DNA of 43,940 bases, taken from contig CAMCZO010000010.1 in assembly GCA_945887955.1 (NCBI GenBank), positions 1 to 43,940 of the forward strand, read 5' to 3'. Below are positions 1-8,372 of this stretch, one piece after another. The first letter of the stretch is position 1, and each line of letters opens with the position of its first letter. The notes beneath the pieces were generated by a model. It was not told the origin of the DNA. It did not search any database and saw only the letters and a program-made list of their open reading frames with translations. The position numbers and the translations under genes are program-made. The stretch comes from Chitinophaga pinensis (lineage in GTDB: Bacteria; Bacteroidota; Bacteroidia; B-17B0; Aurantibacillaceae).

Positions 1-71
1 CCATTGTTATGGCTTAAAGATATTAACAGGGCAAAGAAGAAAACTACTTTAATATGTGGGGGTAATGTCAA
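1..71 (-). CDS. 5' fragment of an exported protein, possibly LptD (partial)
   Basis: An open minus-strand frame runs off the left edge. It starts with a TTG at 71-69 and encodes a short basic N-terminus followed by a hydrophobic stretch (VVFFFALLISLS), as in a signal peptide. Only 23 residues are visible, so the family cannot be read from sequence. The suggestion of LptD, the outer-membrane lipopolysaccharide transporter, rests only on my recollection that in many Bacteroidota lptD is divergent from an N-acetylmuramoyl-L-alanine amidase like the one at 158. A -7-like element (TAGCTTTG) lies about 40 nt upstream on the same strand. The start codon is uncertain because no ATG is available in this frame close to the hydrophobic stretch. 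Confidence 0.4.
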   Translation of the reverse strand, partial: MTLPPHIKVVFFFALLISLSHNN

Positions 72-110
72 ATTAAATCGAATAATTTTATTTAATCGTT
101 CAAGTCATTA

Positions 111-118
111 CAAAGCTA
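111..118 (-). promoter_or_regulatory. -7 element for the leftward partial gene
   Basis: Read on the minus strand this is TAGCTTTG, an exact match to the Bacteroidota -7 consensus TAnnTTTG. It lies about 39 nt upstream of the proposed TTG start. No TTG at the usual -33 spacing was found, so the call rests on the -7 element alone. Confidence 0.3.
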
Positions 119-157
119 CAATACTTTAACATATTGCATAAAGATTTATTAATACAG

Positions 158-1642
158 ATGGTTAAAAAATTACAATACTTTATTGTGCTACTGTCTACAT
201 TAATTGCATTTTCGAGCTTTAAATTTATAAATATTAAAGCGCCAAACGAAATAAAAATAATTGTTATTGATGCGGGGCATGGTGGAAAAGACCCTGGTTG
301 CTTAGGAGCAGTATATAAAGAAAAAGACGTTGCGCTTGCGGTTGCCTTAAAATTCGGTAAATATATTGAAGAAAATTTTAAAGACATTAGAGTTATTTAT
401 ACCCGAACTAGCGATGTGTTTGTTGATTTAGAAGATCGAGCGCAAATTGCAAATAAAGCAAAGGCCGACCTGTTTATTTCTATTCATTGCAATGCTGCCG
501 GAACTGCCGTTATGGTAACCGATCGCAAAACTGGAAAAAAATTTCCTAAAACTTTTATAAATAAAAAAGGCAAACGGGTTGTGATAGAAACTACAAACCC
601 CGAACCTTTTGGAACAGAAACATATGTAATGGGGTTAAAAAATGAAGAAGGAAAAATGAAGGTAGCCACTCGCGAAAACTCTGCTATTTTTTATGAAGAC
701 GATTATGAAAAAAAATACGGCGGTTTTGATCCCGAAAGCATCGAGAGCTATATTATTATGAGCAATTATACCTCGGCATATGTTATTCAAAGTGCCAATT
801 TAGCTGTTAAAATACAGGCCGAATACATAAAAAAGGCTGGCCGTATTGATAAGGGGGTTCACCGACAAAGTATTTGGGTTCTTTGGCGCACATCAATGCC
901 AAGTATTTTAACCGAAATAGGCTATTTAACCAACCCTTTAGAAGAGCAGTTTTTGGGGAGTGAAAAAGGACAAGAGTATCTTGCAAAAGCTTTGTTTAGG
1001 GGTTTGCGTAATTATAAAGATGAGTTGGCGGCAAATAAAATAGTTTATAACGATGAATTTGAAAACCAAAGCCCATTAGAAAACGAAAATATTTTAGCCG
1101 GAAACATTCCTGGACAAAAAAAATCAGACAAGAGCTCATTTTCTAATAAACCTATTACAGAATCTGTTTCAGAAAATACAAATCCTGTTTTTCAAGCCAA
1201 AGATACTGTTGTTTTAGATAACTTAAATAATGATAAGGCTGCCACTGCTCAAGAAATTGCCTTAAATTTTAAAAAAAACAAACCTGCAGAGGTTGATGAT
1301 AAAACAAGTTCTTTAGAGGCTACAAAAACAGAAACGTCTTTACCCAGTTTTAAAATTATAGAAAAAACAAACGAGGTTTATCTTGTTTTTAAAGTTCTTT
1401 TTGCTAGCAGTGGGTCGCCTATTGACTTAAAACAAGAAAAATATTCGGCAATAAAAGATGGTGTTTTTTTTATCGAAAACAAAGTTTTAAAATATACCTC
1501 GGGCAGTTTTGGCCTAATTGGAGAAGCCGTTGCGCATAAAGTATTTTTACGCAACAATGGGTTTAACGATTGTTTTGTTATTGCTTTAAAAAATGGCGAA
1601 AGAATCGATATAAACGAGGCAAAAAAATTAGTGGCCCCTTAA
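158..1642 (+). CDS. N-acetylmuramoyl-L-alanine amidase (Amidase_3 family)
   Basis: This is an exported zinc amidase that cuts the bond between N-acetylmuramic acid and the stem peptide in peptidoglycan. I chose the ATG at 158 (494 aa), not the TTG at 134, because MVKKLQYFIVLLSTLIAFSS then forms a clean signal peptide. The zinc-binding motifs are visible: IDAGHGGKDPG, then the Glu in YKEKDVAL, then FISIHCNA. The catalytic Glu lies in LTEIGYLTN. An insertion rich in Lys and Glu separates the second and third blocks, as is common for the Bacteroidota branch. A low-complexity linker leads to a C-terminal SPOR-like domain of about 100 residues that probably binds septal peptidoglycan. It diverges from the partial gene at the left edge. 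Confidence 0.92.
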   Translation: MVKKLQYFIVLLSTLIAFSSFKFINIKAPNEIKIIVIDAGHGGKDPGCLGAVYKEKDVALAVALKFGKYIEENFKDIRVIYTRTSDVFVDLEDRAQIANKAKADLFISIHCNAAGTAVMVTDRKTGKKFPKTFINKKGKRVVIETTNPEPFGTETYVMGLKNEEGKMKVATRENSAIFYEDDYEKKYGGFDPESIESYIIMSNYTSAYVIQSANLAVKIQAEYIKKAGRIDKGVHRQSIWVLWRTSMPSILTEIGYLTNPLEEQFLGSEKGQEYLAKALFRGLRNYKDELAANKIVYNDEFENQSPLENENILAGNIPGQKKSDKSSFSNKPITESVSENTNPVFQAKDTVVLDNLNNDKAATAQEIALNFKKNKPAEVDDKTSSLEATKTETSLPSFKIIEKTNEVYLVFKVLFASSGSPIDLKQEKYSAIKDGVFFIENKVLKYTSGSFGLIGEAVAHKVFLRNNGFNDCFVIALKNGERIDINEAKKLVAP

Positions 1643-1863
1643 TACAATCCCAAAAAAAAGTTATAAAATAAGTGCTAAAAAAATTTATATTTGCTAATCT
1701 CCGAGGTAACTTGCAGAAAAGCCAATAGGATTTATTACTTTTTTAATCTAATCTACTTATCTATAAGCTAGCCAAAACAACATCAGATATTAAATTATAG
1801 GAAAATATAAGTTTTTATTAATCTTTTTTTTCTTAATTTAACTTTACTAATTCTACTTTTTAT

Positions 1864-2658
1864 ATGCATAAAACAATACTTTTTAAAAACGAAAACCTTA
1901 GTTTTTATGATAAGGGTAGGGGTAGAGCGATAGTTTTATTGCACGGTTTTTTAGGATCTTATGAAATTTGGCAAGCAACTATTGACAATTTATCTAAAAC
2001 GTATCGCATTATTGCTATCGATTTACCAGGTCATGGACAAACTCCATCATATGGTTATGTTCACAGCATGGAATTAATGGCAAAATGCGTTAAAAAAGTA
2101 ACTGATTCGCTTAAATTAAAAAAATACGTTTTGATTGGCCATAGTATGGGAGGATATGTTGGACTGGCATTTGCAGATTTATTTCCTGATAATTTAAAAG
2201 GATTGTGTTTATTTCACAGCTCGGCTTATGAGGATACAATAGAAAAAAAGGCCGACCGTTTAAGAGCTATTAAGTTGATTAGAGCCAATAAAAATATTTA
2301 TACTAAAGACACAATTATTAATTTATTTTCCGCTAAAAATTTAAAGTATTTAAAAAATGAAATTCAGTTTGCAGTCAAAATAGCAAAAAAAACGACTCAA
2401 CGTGGAATGATTGCAGCTCTTTATGGGATGAGAGACCGACAAAATAGAGAAATTATTTTGGGAGTTGTTCAATATCCTATTATGATGGTAATTGGAGAGC
2501 ACGATAATATATTGCCGTCTGAATTATTGATCGAACAGTCTAAACTTATTAAAAATAAAACAATTTTATATTTAGAAAACGATGGTCACTATGGTTTTAT
2601 TGAGTCGCCAAGTAAAACCAATAAAAGTCTAAGAAAATTTTTAAGAATTTGTTTTTAA
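1864..2658 (+). CDS. Alpha/beta-fold hydrolase
   Basis: This is a 264-residue alpha/beta hydrolase without a signal peptide, so probably cytoplasmic. The oxyanion-hole motif LLHGFLG is at about residues 25-31. The nucleophile elbow is GHSMGG with Ser94. Asp214 in GEHDNILP and His242 in DGHYGF complete a plausible triad. A cap region of about residues 120-200 is rich in Lys and Ala. The substrate cannot be inferred, since the family includes esterases, MenH-like enzymes and dehalogenases. The gene stands alone after a 221-base AT-rich gap in which I see no other gene. It converges on rlmB with 20 nt between the stops. Confidence 0.85.
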   Translation: MHKTILFKNENLSFYDKGRGRAIVLLHGFLGSYEIWQATIDNLSKTYRIIAIDLPGHGQTPSYGYVHSMELMAKCVKKVTDSLKLKKYVLIGHSMGGYVGLAFADLFPDNLKGLCLFHSSAYEDTIEKKADRLRAIKLIRANKNIYTKDTIINLFSAKNLKYLKNEIQFAVKIAKKTTQRGMIAALYGMRDRQNREIILGVVQYPIMMVIGEHDNILPSELLIEQSKLIKNKTILYLENDGHYGFIESPSKTNKSLRKFLRICF

Positions 2659-2678
2659 TTTTTTTAAATAAACAAGAA

Positions 2679-3413
2679 TTACAAACGTTGTTTTACTGCT
2701 TCAAATAAAATTATTCCAGAGGCAACCGAAACGTTTAGCGAAGCAATTTTTCCAACCATTGGAATTTTTACTTGAAGATCGCTTCGTTTAATATATTCAT
2801 TACTTATTCCATTTTCTTCGCTTCCCATTATTATTGCAGTTGGTTTTTTAAAATCGACCTGATAAATTAAGGCATCTGTTTTTTCGTGGCAAGCAATAAT
2901 TTGTACGCCACTTTCTTTCAAAAAGTCTAATGTGTTTTTTAAATTATCCTCTCTGCAAACTTTTACTCTATGTAAGGCTCCGGCACTGGTTTTAATAGCA
3001 TCTCCATTTATTAATGCAGAACCTCTACTTGGTATAATTATAAAATCTACCCCTGCACATTCAGCCCCTCGTGCAATTGCACCAAAATTCCGCACATCTG
3101 TTACACGGTCTAATATTAAAATCAAAGGAACTTTACCTTTTTCATAAACAATAGACAATAATTCTTCTGCATTAAAATAGTTTATTTCAGTTAAATAGGC
3201 AATAACACCTTGATGGTTTTTATCAGTTAATTTTTTAAGTTTTTCGGTCGGTACAATTTGAATTGGAATAGTAACACCTCTTAAAGCTTGCCTTAATTGA
3301 TGATAAAGTTCGTTTGATAAACCTTTTTGTATAAAAATTTTTTCAATTTCTTTTCCTGCTTCAACAGCTTCAATCACAGCGCGCATGCCAAATATTAAGT
3401 GCTCTTCATTCAT
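2679..3413 (-). CDS. rlmB: 23S rRNA (guanosine-2'-O-)-methyltransferase RlmB-like (SpoU family)
   Basis: This is a SAM-dependent 2'-O-ribose methyltransferase of the TrmH/SpoU class; RlmB modifies G2251 of 23S rRNA in E. coli. Its 244 residues fit the family. The N-terminal substrate-binding domain begins at FGMRAVIEAVEAGKEIEKIFI. The knotted catalytic domain carries the three SpoU motifs: RNFGAIARGAECAGVDFII, then IMGSEENGIS, then IPMVGKIASLNVSVASGI. The specific target base is inferred from the family; TrmH or TrmL-type tRNA targets are less likely because the N-terminal domain is present. It is divergent from the nfu gene at 3537. Confidence 0.9.
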   Translation of the reverse strand: MNEEHLIFGMRAVIEAVEAGKEIEKIFIQKGLSNELYHQLRQALRGVTIPIQIVPTEKLKKLTDKNHQGVIAYLTEINYFNAEELLSIVYEKGKVPLILILDRVTDVRNFGAIARGAECAGVDFIIIPSRGSALINGDAIKTSAGALHRVKVCREDNLKNTLDFLKESGVQIIACHEKTDALIYQVDFKKPTAIIMGSEENGISNEYIKRSDLQVKIPMVGKIASLNVSVASGIILFEAVKQRL

Positions 3414-3490
3414 AAAACAAATTACATCAAATTTTAAATATTAAACAAATTAATACAAATCTTAAAATACATTAAAATGATTAATTCAGT

Positions 3491-3521
3491 TTTGTCAAGT
3501 TATACTTTACTTGTATCTTTA
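3491..3521 (+). promoter_or_regulatory. Bacteroidota-type promoter for nfu-metF-truB
   Basis: TTTG at 3491-3494 is followed by exactly 19 bases and then TATCTTTA at 3514-3521, against the consensus TTTG-N19-TAnnTTTG (only the last base differs). The start codon of the NifU-domain gene is 15 nt downstream of the -7 element. Confidence 0.7.
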
Positions 3522-3536
3522 CATTAAAATTGAGAG

Positions 3537-3770
3537 ATGGACGCGTTGTATCTTAAAGTAGAACAAGCATTAGACACCATTCGCCCCTATTTAGAGGCAG
3601 ATGGGGGGAATGTTGAAATTATCGAAATTACCTCCGATAAAAAATTAAAAATCGAATTAATGGGAGCTTGTAAATCTTGTAATATGAGCCATATGACTAT
3701 GAAATCAGGAATTGAAGAAACTATTAGAAGAGCAGTACCCGAAATCATTGAAATTATTTCTGTAAACTAA
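3537..3770 (+). CDS. NifU C-terminal domain protein (Nfu-type Fe-S carrier)
   Basis: This is a 77-residue standalone NifU-like domain that binds a [4Fe-4S] cluster, probably at a dimer interface, and hands it to client proteins. The diagnostic features are YLEADGGNVEII near the start and the cluster-ligand motif GACKSC (Cys45, Cys48). The C-terminal segment IEETIRRAVPEI is typical of the family. It is far from the SUF operon at 36-43.6 kb and instead lies 2 nt upstream of metF. A strong promoter precedes it. The gene lacks the N-terminal IscU-type and A-type domains of full NifU or NfuA, and this is normal for the short Bacteroidota version. Confidence 0.92.
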   Translation: MDALYLKVEQALDTIRPYLEADGGNVEIIEITSDKKLKIELMGACKSCNMSHMTMKSGIEETIRRAVPEIIEIISVN

Positions 3771-3772
3771 TT

Positions 3773-4726
3773 ATGAAGCTGATAACAAAACTTAGTCAAA
3801 GTAAAAAAACGCTATTTTCTATTGAAATTTTGCCACCATTAAAAGGTAAAAGTATTCAAAGTATATATGATGGAATTGACCCCTTAATGGAGTTTAAACC
3901 TGCTTTTGTAGATGTTACCTATCATCGAGAAGAATATGTTTACAGAAAACGCGATGGCGGTTACTTAGAAAAAGTAAGCATTCGCAAACGCCCAGGAACA
4001 GTTGGAATTTGTGCGGCCATAATGAATAAGTACAACGTTGAAGCAGTGCCACATATTATTTGTGGAGGTTTTACAAAAGAGGAAACCGAAAACGCGCTAA
4101 TTGATTTGCAATTTTTAGGTGTTGATAATGTTTTAGCATTAAGAGGTGATAGTATTAAAACAGAACCAGCCTTTGTGCCAGAACCAGGTGGACATGCATA
4201 TGCAATTGACTTGGTAAAACAAATCGCCGAAATGAATAAATCAATTTATTTAGATAGTGAGATGAAAGACGCTGCTCCGACTAATTTTTGTGTGGGAGTT
4301 TCATGTTATCCTGAAAAACATTTTGAAGCACCAAATATAACAAGTGATATAAAATATTTAAAAGCGAAAGTAGACGCTGGAGCAGAATATATTGTCACAC
4401 AAATGTTTTTTGATAATTCTAAATATTTCGAATTTGTAAAATTATGTCGCGAAAATAACATTAACGTTCCAATTATTCCGGGTTTAAAAATTTTAAGCTC
4501 TAAACAACAAGTAACTAGTCTTCCGAAAATTTTTCATATCGACATCCCTCAAGCATTTTATGAAGCCTTAGAAAGTTGTAAGGATGATAAACAAATAAAA
4601 GAAGTGGGTATCAAATGGTGCATTGAACAAAGTAAGGAATTATTAAAAGAGAATGTACCCTGCCTTCATTACTATACCATGGGCGCTTCAGAAGCAACAC
4701 GAGCAGTTGCAAAAGAAGTTTTTTAG
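3773..4726 (+). CDS. metF: Methylenetetrahydrofolate reductase
   Basis: This FAD enzyme reduces 5,10-methylene-THF to 5-methyl-THF, the methyl donor for methionine synthesis. It is 317 residues long, as expected for a bacterial MetF. The N-terminal barrel opens with FSIEILPPLKG, where Glu18 matches the catalytic acid of the FEFFPP motif. Further hallmarks are VDVTYH, ALRGD and the segment VTQMFFDNSKYFEF, followed by IPGLKIL. The gene starts 2 nt after the nfu stop codon, so the two are almost certainly on one transcript. No riboswitch is seen upstream. Confidence 0.94.
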   Translation: MKLITKLSQSKKTLFSIEILPPLKGKSIQSIYDGIDPLMEFKPAFVDVTYHREEYVYRKRDGGYLEKVSIRKRPGTVGICAAIMNKYNVEAVPHIICGGFTKEETENALIDLQFLGVDNVLALRGDSIKTEPAFVPEPGGHAYAIDLVKQIAEMNKSIYLDSEMKDAAPTNFCVGVSCYPEKHFEAPNITSDIKYLKAKVDAGAEYIVTQMFFDNSKYFEFVKLCRENNINVPIIPGLKILSSKQQVTSLPKIFHIDIPQAFYEALESCKDDKQIKEVGIKWCIEQSKELLKENVPCLHYYTMGASEATRAVAKEVF

Positions 4727-4755
4727 GTTTATATTTTATCAATTAAATTTGTTTA

Positions 4756-5460
4756 ATGGCTTTCGATTTTTATAATGGCGAAGTATTGTTAATTAATAAG
4801 CCTTATACTTGGAGCAGTTTTCAAGCAGTTAATAAAATTAAACACGCTATAAAAAATCATTCTTCGCTCATTCTGGAAGGAAAAAAGGTAAAACCAAAAG
4901 TAGGTCACGCTGGAACATTAGATCCCTTAGCAACAGGTTTATTAATTGTTTGTTCAGGAAAAAAAACAAAAACTATTAATGAACTCATGGGATTAGAAAA
5001 AGAATATACCGGCACTTTTTATATTGGCGCAACCACTCCTTGTTTTGATTTAGAAAAACCAATTGATAATACCTTTCCAATTAATCACATTACAAATGAG
5101 CTTTTGCTTTTAACTGCAAAAAGTTTTTTAGGTTTTCAGCAACAAGTCCCTCCAATTTATAGCGCTGTTAAAATAAACGGAAAACGCGCTTATGAATTTG
5201 CTAGAGAAGGTTTAGAAGCCGAAATAAATTCACGTGAAATAGAAATTAAAGAATTTGAATTAACACAAATTAATTTACCTTTTGTTGATTTTAGAATTAT
5301 TTGTAGTAAAGGAACATATATAAGAAGTTTGTCAAGAGATTTTGGATTGGCTTTAAAAAGCGGCGCTCATCTCACTAAACTCATTAGAACAAGAATCGGT
5401 GACTTTAGCCTTACTCATGCAATAACACCTCAAGAATTTTCTGAAAATATATATATTTAA
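4756..5460 (+). CDS. truB: tRNA pseudouridine(55) synthase
   Basis: TruB makes the universal pseudouridine 55 in the T-loop of tRNAs. The 234-residue protein has the catalytic motif HAGTLDPLATGLL with Asp56 as nucleophile. It also has the KPYTWSSF opening segment, PPIYSAVKINGKRAYE in the thumb region, and CSKGTYIRSLSRDFG. The C-terminal PUA domain of long TruB proteins is absent or very short, as is usual in this phylum. It lies 29 nt after metF in the same direction and overlaps the stop of the convergent CBS gene by 4 nt. Confidence 0.94.
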   Translation: MAFDFYNGEVLLINKPYTWSSFQAVNKIKHAIKNHSSLILEGKKVKPKVGHAGTLDPLATGLLIVCSGKKTKTINELMGLEKEYTGTFYIGATTPCFDLEKPIDNTFPINHITNELLLLTAKSFLGFQQQVPPIYSAVKINGKRAYEFAREGLEAEINSREIEIKEFELTQINLPFVDFRIICSKGTYIRSLSRDFGLALKSGAHLTKLIRTRIGDFSLTHAITPQEFSENIYI

Positions 5461-6119
5461 ATATTTAAGAAGTGTAAAAACTCATTAAATTTATCGTCTA
5501 TTCCTTTTGTAAAATCTAAATTCTGATAACTGGCTTTTACCGAATAATTATATCGATTAAAAGTTTGTAATATGGCCGATAAGTTTTCTCGATTTACTTT
5601 TATGGTAACTTCTAATTTTGTGCTATCAGGATTTGAAGAAACATGTAAACTTAAAATTTTAGCATCGTTGCCCTCAACAATGTTACCAATTTGAGTAACA
5701 GAGTAATCATTTTGATTAAGTTCCAACACAATTACTCCACCCGGATTTTGAACCGAAATCATAGTACTTAAATTTTGTACAATTCCTTTATGCGAAATGC
5801 ATCCCTTATATAATTCTTTATCATCAATAACCGGAATTAAACTTAAATTGAGCCCACTCATTAATTTTACAACATCATAAGCATGTTGATAATGATGAAC
5901 TAAAGGCCGCATCATATGAATTTTACTCTCATTAATTTGTGCTTGTGGATTATCAAAATCCAATAAATCTGTTTCAGAAATTAAACCAACCAATTCTCTA
6001 TTATTTACAACAGCTAAGTGCGAAACTTTAAATTGTTCCATCCAATCTAATGCTAAAGACACCGTGTCTGTAATTTTAAGTGGTGGAATTTCGTCGGTTA
6101 TTAAATCGTTTGCTAACAT
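5457..6119 (-). CDS. CBS-domain protein with C-terminal ACT-like region
   Basis: This 220-residue cytoplasmic protein has two CBS motifs in the first 130 residues: IPPLKITDTVSLALDWMEQF...GLISETDLL and then HHYQHAYDVVKLMSGL...GCISHKGIV. CBS pairs usually bind adenine nucleotides and act as energy or ligand sensors. The last 80 residues (VIVLELNQNDYSVTQIGNIVE and LEVTIKVNRENLSAILQTF) look like an ACT-type regulatory fold. No catalytic domain is attached, so it probably regulates a partner protein. It is divergent from pdxJ. A TACTTTTG element ends 11 nt before its ATG, giving a very short predicted leader. Confidence 0.85.
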   Translation of the reverse strand: MLANDLITDEIPPLKITDTVSLALDWMEQFKVSHLAVVNNRELVGLISETDLLDFDNPQAQINESKIHMMRPLVHHYQHAYDVVKLMSGLNLSLIPVIDDKELYKGCISHKGIVQNLSTMISVQNPGGVIVLELNQNDYSVTQIGNIVEGNDAKILSLHVSSNPDSTKLEVTIKVNRENLSAILQTFNRYNYSVKASYQNLDFTKGIDDKFNEFLHFLNI

Positions 6120-6125
6120 TTTGCT

Positions 6126-6156
6126 TTTGTCAAAAGTAGTAAATTAATTAGTTTTG
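6126..6156 (+). promoter_or_regulatory. Bacteroidota-type promoter for pdxJ
   Basis: TTTG at 6126-6129, a 19-base spacer, and TAGTTTTG at 6149-6156 match the consensus perfectly. The -7 element ends 24 nt before the ATG at 6181. This also argues against the upstream TTG at 6154, which would overlap the -7 element. Confidence 0.75.
6131..6138 (-). promoter_or_regulatory. -7 element for the CBS-domain gene
   Basis: On the minus strand the sequence reads TACTTTTG, 11 nt before the ATG of the CBS gene. It lies inside the spacer of the pdxJ promoter, so the two divergent promoters would overlap. No -33 partner is visible. Confidence 0.3.
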
Positions 6157-6180
6157 CTTAGATTTAGAAAAAGAATTTTA

Positions 6181-6900
6181 ATGATAACAAAGTTAAGTGT
6201 AAATATTAATAAAATAGCCACCCTTCGAAATGCTCGAGGAGGTAATATCCCTAATCTATTAAAAATGGCTATCGATATTGAACGTTTTGGCGCTCAAGGC
6301 ATAACTGTGCATCCAAGGCCAGATGAACGACATATTACTTATAAGGATGTTTATGAATTAAAAAAATGCCTCACTACCGAGCTAAATATAGAAGGTAATC
6401 CACAAGAAAAAAAATTTATCGATTTGGTTTTAGAGGTTAAGCCTCATCAGGTTACTTTGGTTCCTGATCTTTCTAATCAAATCACCAGTAATCATGGATG
6501 GAATACCTTAACTCACGTTAATTATTTAAAAGACACGATCGCCTTATTTAAATCTCACCATATTCGAACATCTATTTTTGTAGACGCAGATACAGCCATG
6601 ATTGAAGGCGCTAAATTAACTGGCACCGATAGGATTGAATTATATACCGAAGAATATGCTCGCCAGTTTGAATTAAATAAAGAATTGGCAATTTCACCCT
6701 ATTTAAAAGCAGCAAATATTGCCCAACAATTAAAATTGGATATTAATGCAGGACACGATCTTAACCTACAAAACCTAAAATATTTTAAACAAAAATTACC
6801 ATCTTTATCAGAAGTTTCTATTGGTCACGCCTTAATCAGTGATGCCTTATATTTTGGATTAGAAAATACTGTGCAATTATATTTAAGACAATTAGTTTAA
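6181..6900 (+). CDS. pdxJ: Pyridoxine 5'-phosphate synthase
   Basis: PdxJ condenses 3-amino-2-oxopropyl phosphate with 1-deoxyxylulose 5-phosphate in the DXP-dependent pathway to vitamin B6. I start the gene at the ATG at 6181 (239 aa, [20 protein letters not shown]), because family members begin at this point. The TIM barrel shows [49 protein letters not shown] and [12 protein letters not shown], which are the phosphate-binding and catalytic strands. It has its own consensus promoter and probably shares a transcript with the esterase 27 nt downstream. PLP made here would be used by SufS and alanine racemase in this window. Confidence 0.95.
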   Translation: MITKLSVNINKIATLRNARGGNIPNLLKMAIDIERFGAQGITVHPRPDERHITYKDVYELKKCLTTELNIEGNPQEKKFIDLVLEVKPHQVTLVPDLSNQITSNHGWNTLTHVNYLKDTIALFKSHHIRTSIFVDADTAMIEGAKLTGTDRIELYTEEYARQFELNKELAISPYLKAANIAQQLKLDINAGHDLNLQNLKYFKQKLPSLSEVSIGHALISDALYFGLENTVQLYLRQLV

Positions 6901-6927
6901 TTTTTTAATTACTTAAATAAATATTTA

Positions 6928-7698
6928 ATGAAACTAGCATATAGAGAAGTAGGAGTAGGGCCACCTTTAATTATTTTACATGGTTTGTTTGGTCAAAGTG
7001 ATAATTGGAACACATTGGCAAAACAATTTTCTGAAAAAGGATTTCGTGTGTTTTGTATTGATCAAAGAAATCATGGATTATCTCCTCACAGCTCAGATTG
7101 GAATTTTAAAGTGATGGCTGATGATTTGTACGAATTTATTTTAGAACACAATTTGATTAACCCCATTATTATGGGCCATAGTATGGGAGGCAAAACAGCC
7201 ATGTTTTTTGAGCTAGCAAATCCTGGGCTGGCATCTAAAATTATTATTGTAGATATTGCCGCTAGATTTTATAAACCAAGTCATCAGCAAGTTATAAAAG
7301 GTTTAAATGCCATCGACTTTGAAAAAATTAAAAATAGAAAAGAAGCAGAACTTATCATGAATGAATTTATTAAGGACTATGGAACTAAACAGTTTTTATT
7401 AAAAAATTTGTATTGGATTGATTCATTAAATAATAAATTAGCTTGGCGTTTTAATTTAAAGGTAATTACTCATAAATATGAATTAATAGGAGCAGCTGTG
7501 CCTAATTTTGTAAGCGAAATAAGCACTTTAATTATTAAAGGCGAACTCTCTGATTACATTTCTGAATACGATTCAGAGCAGTATTTTATCCGCTTTCCAA
7601 AACACAAATTTATTACTATTAAAGGTTCTGGTCATTGGGTTCACGCCGAAAAACCAAAAGAATTTTTTGATTGTGTTTTAGATTTTATAACAAATTAA
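6928..7698 (+). CDS. YbfF-like alpha/beta hydrolase (esterase)
   Basis: This is a 256-residue alpha/beta hydrolase of the YbfF acyl-CoA esterase group. Features are ILHGLFGQSDNW (oxyanion region), DQRNHGLS, the nucleophile elbow GHSMGG with Ser85, and His236 in GSGHWVHAEKP. The GELSDYI segment near residue 206 is a family marker. It lacks a signal peptide. The physiological substrate is unknown. It probably forms a unit with pdxJ, and its 3' end overlaps the convergent HAD gene by 14 nt. Confidence 0.85.
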   Translation: MKLAYREVGVGPPLIILHGLFGQSDNWNTLAKQFSEKGFRVFCIDQRNHGLSPHSSDWNFKVMADDLYEFILEHNLINPIIMGHSMGGKTAMFFELANPGLASKIIIVDIAARFYKPSHQQVIKGLNAIDFEKIKNRKEAELIMNEFIKDYGTKQFLLKNLYWIDSLNNKLAWRFNLKVITHKYELIGAAVPNFVSEISTLIIKGELSDYISEYDSEQYFIRFPKHKFITIKGSGHWVHAEKPKEFFDCVLDFITN

Positions 7699-8314
7699 GT
7701 TCATTAAGTAGAGAAATTAATTCCATGTTTTTTGGCAATAAATAGGAGTTGATGCCACACTCGCCTGCTCCTCTAACATGTTGTTCTGAATCATCTATAA
7801 ATATAGTTTCATTAGGATCTAAATTATTTTCTGCTAAAACTAATTCAAAAATATTACGGTCTGGTTTTCGCATTCCTATTCGACAGGAGTAATATGTTTT
7901 ATCAAAATAGTCATTAAAATTTTTCACCCCATGATCTAAATGTAGTTTTTGTTCAAATGCTTCTATATGGGGTTCACAGGTATTACTTAATAAAAATGTA
8001 TTGTAATTTTGTTTAGCTCTTACCAATAGGTCTAAACGTTTTTCTGGCACATCTTTTAACATTGCATTCCAAGCGCTTAGAATTTCAATATCAGATCCTT
8101 CATATCCACTTTTTATTTTTAACTCTTTAAAAAATTGCTCCGATGAAATTGCCCCTTTATCAAATTCATTAAATAGTTCTATTTGGTTTGCTTGTGAATA
8201 TATACTTTCGAACGGAACTTGACTTTTAAGATTAAATTTAGAGATGCTTAGAGATAAGTCTAAATTAATTATAACCCCACCTAAATCAAAAATAATATTT
8301 TTAATATCCTTCAT
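7685..8314 (-). CDS. HAD-superfamily phosphatase (YihX-like)
   Basis: This 209-residue cytoplasmic HAD hydrolase has motif I IIFDLGGVI with nucleophile Asp10; the second Asp is replaced by Gly, as in the YihX and epoxide-hydrolase branch. Motif II is LLSNT, motif III includes the Lys in RKPDRNIF, and motif IV is FIDDSEQHV. The cap is helical (residues about 15-85). YihX removes phosphate from alpha-glucose 1-phosphate in E. coli, but the substrate here cannot be told from sequence. Its 3' end overlaps that of the esterase gene. Confidence 0.87.
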   Translation of the reverse strand: MKDIKNIIFDLGGVIINLDLSLSISKFNLKSQVPFESIYSQANQIELFNEFDKGAISSEQFFKELKIKSGYEGSDIEILSAWNAMLKDVPEKRLDLLVRAKQNYNTFLLSNTCEPHIEAFEQKLHLDHGVKNFNDYFDKTYYSCRIGMRKPDRNIFELVLAENNLDPNETIFIDDSEQHVRGAGECGINSYLLPKNMELISLLNELNLL

Positions 8315-8319
8315 TATAT

Positions 8320-8350
8320 TTTGTAAAGATGAGGTATTTTTCTATTTTTG
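8320..8350 (+). promoter_or_regulatory. Bacteroidota-type promoter for tRNA-Met
   Basis: TTTG at 8320-8323, a spacer of exactly 19 bases, and TATTTTTG at 8343-8350 give a full consensus match. The mature tRNA begins 22 nt downstream. Confidence 0.75.
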
Positions 8351-8372
8351 CAACCCAAAACCGATTTTTTTT

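Noticed and set aside
1854..1861. TACTTTTT just before the hydrolase ATG at 1864
   Set aside because: The last base departs from the consensus and the 2-nt distance would place the transcription start inside the gene.
1643..1863. Small gene or promoter in the 221-base gap (TATATTTG at 1686-1693)
   Set aside because: The -7-like box is about 170 nt from the hydrolase start and has no -33 partner; no frame with a plausible start was seen.
4727..4755. Riboswitch controlling metF or truB
   Set aside because: The intergenic regions around metF are 2 and 29 nt, too short for a SAM riboswitch or similar structure.
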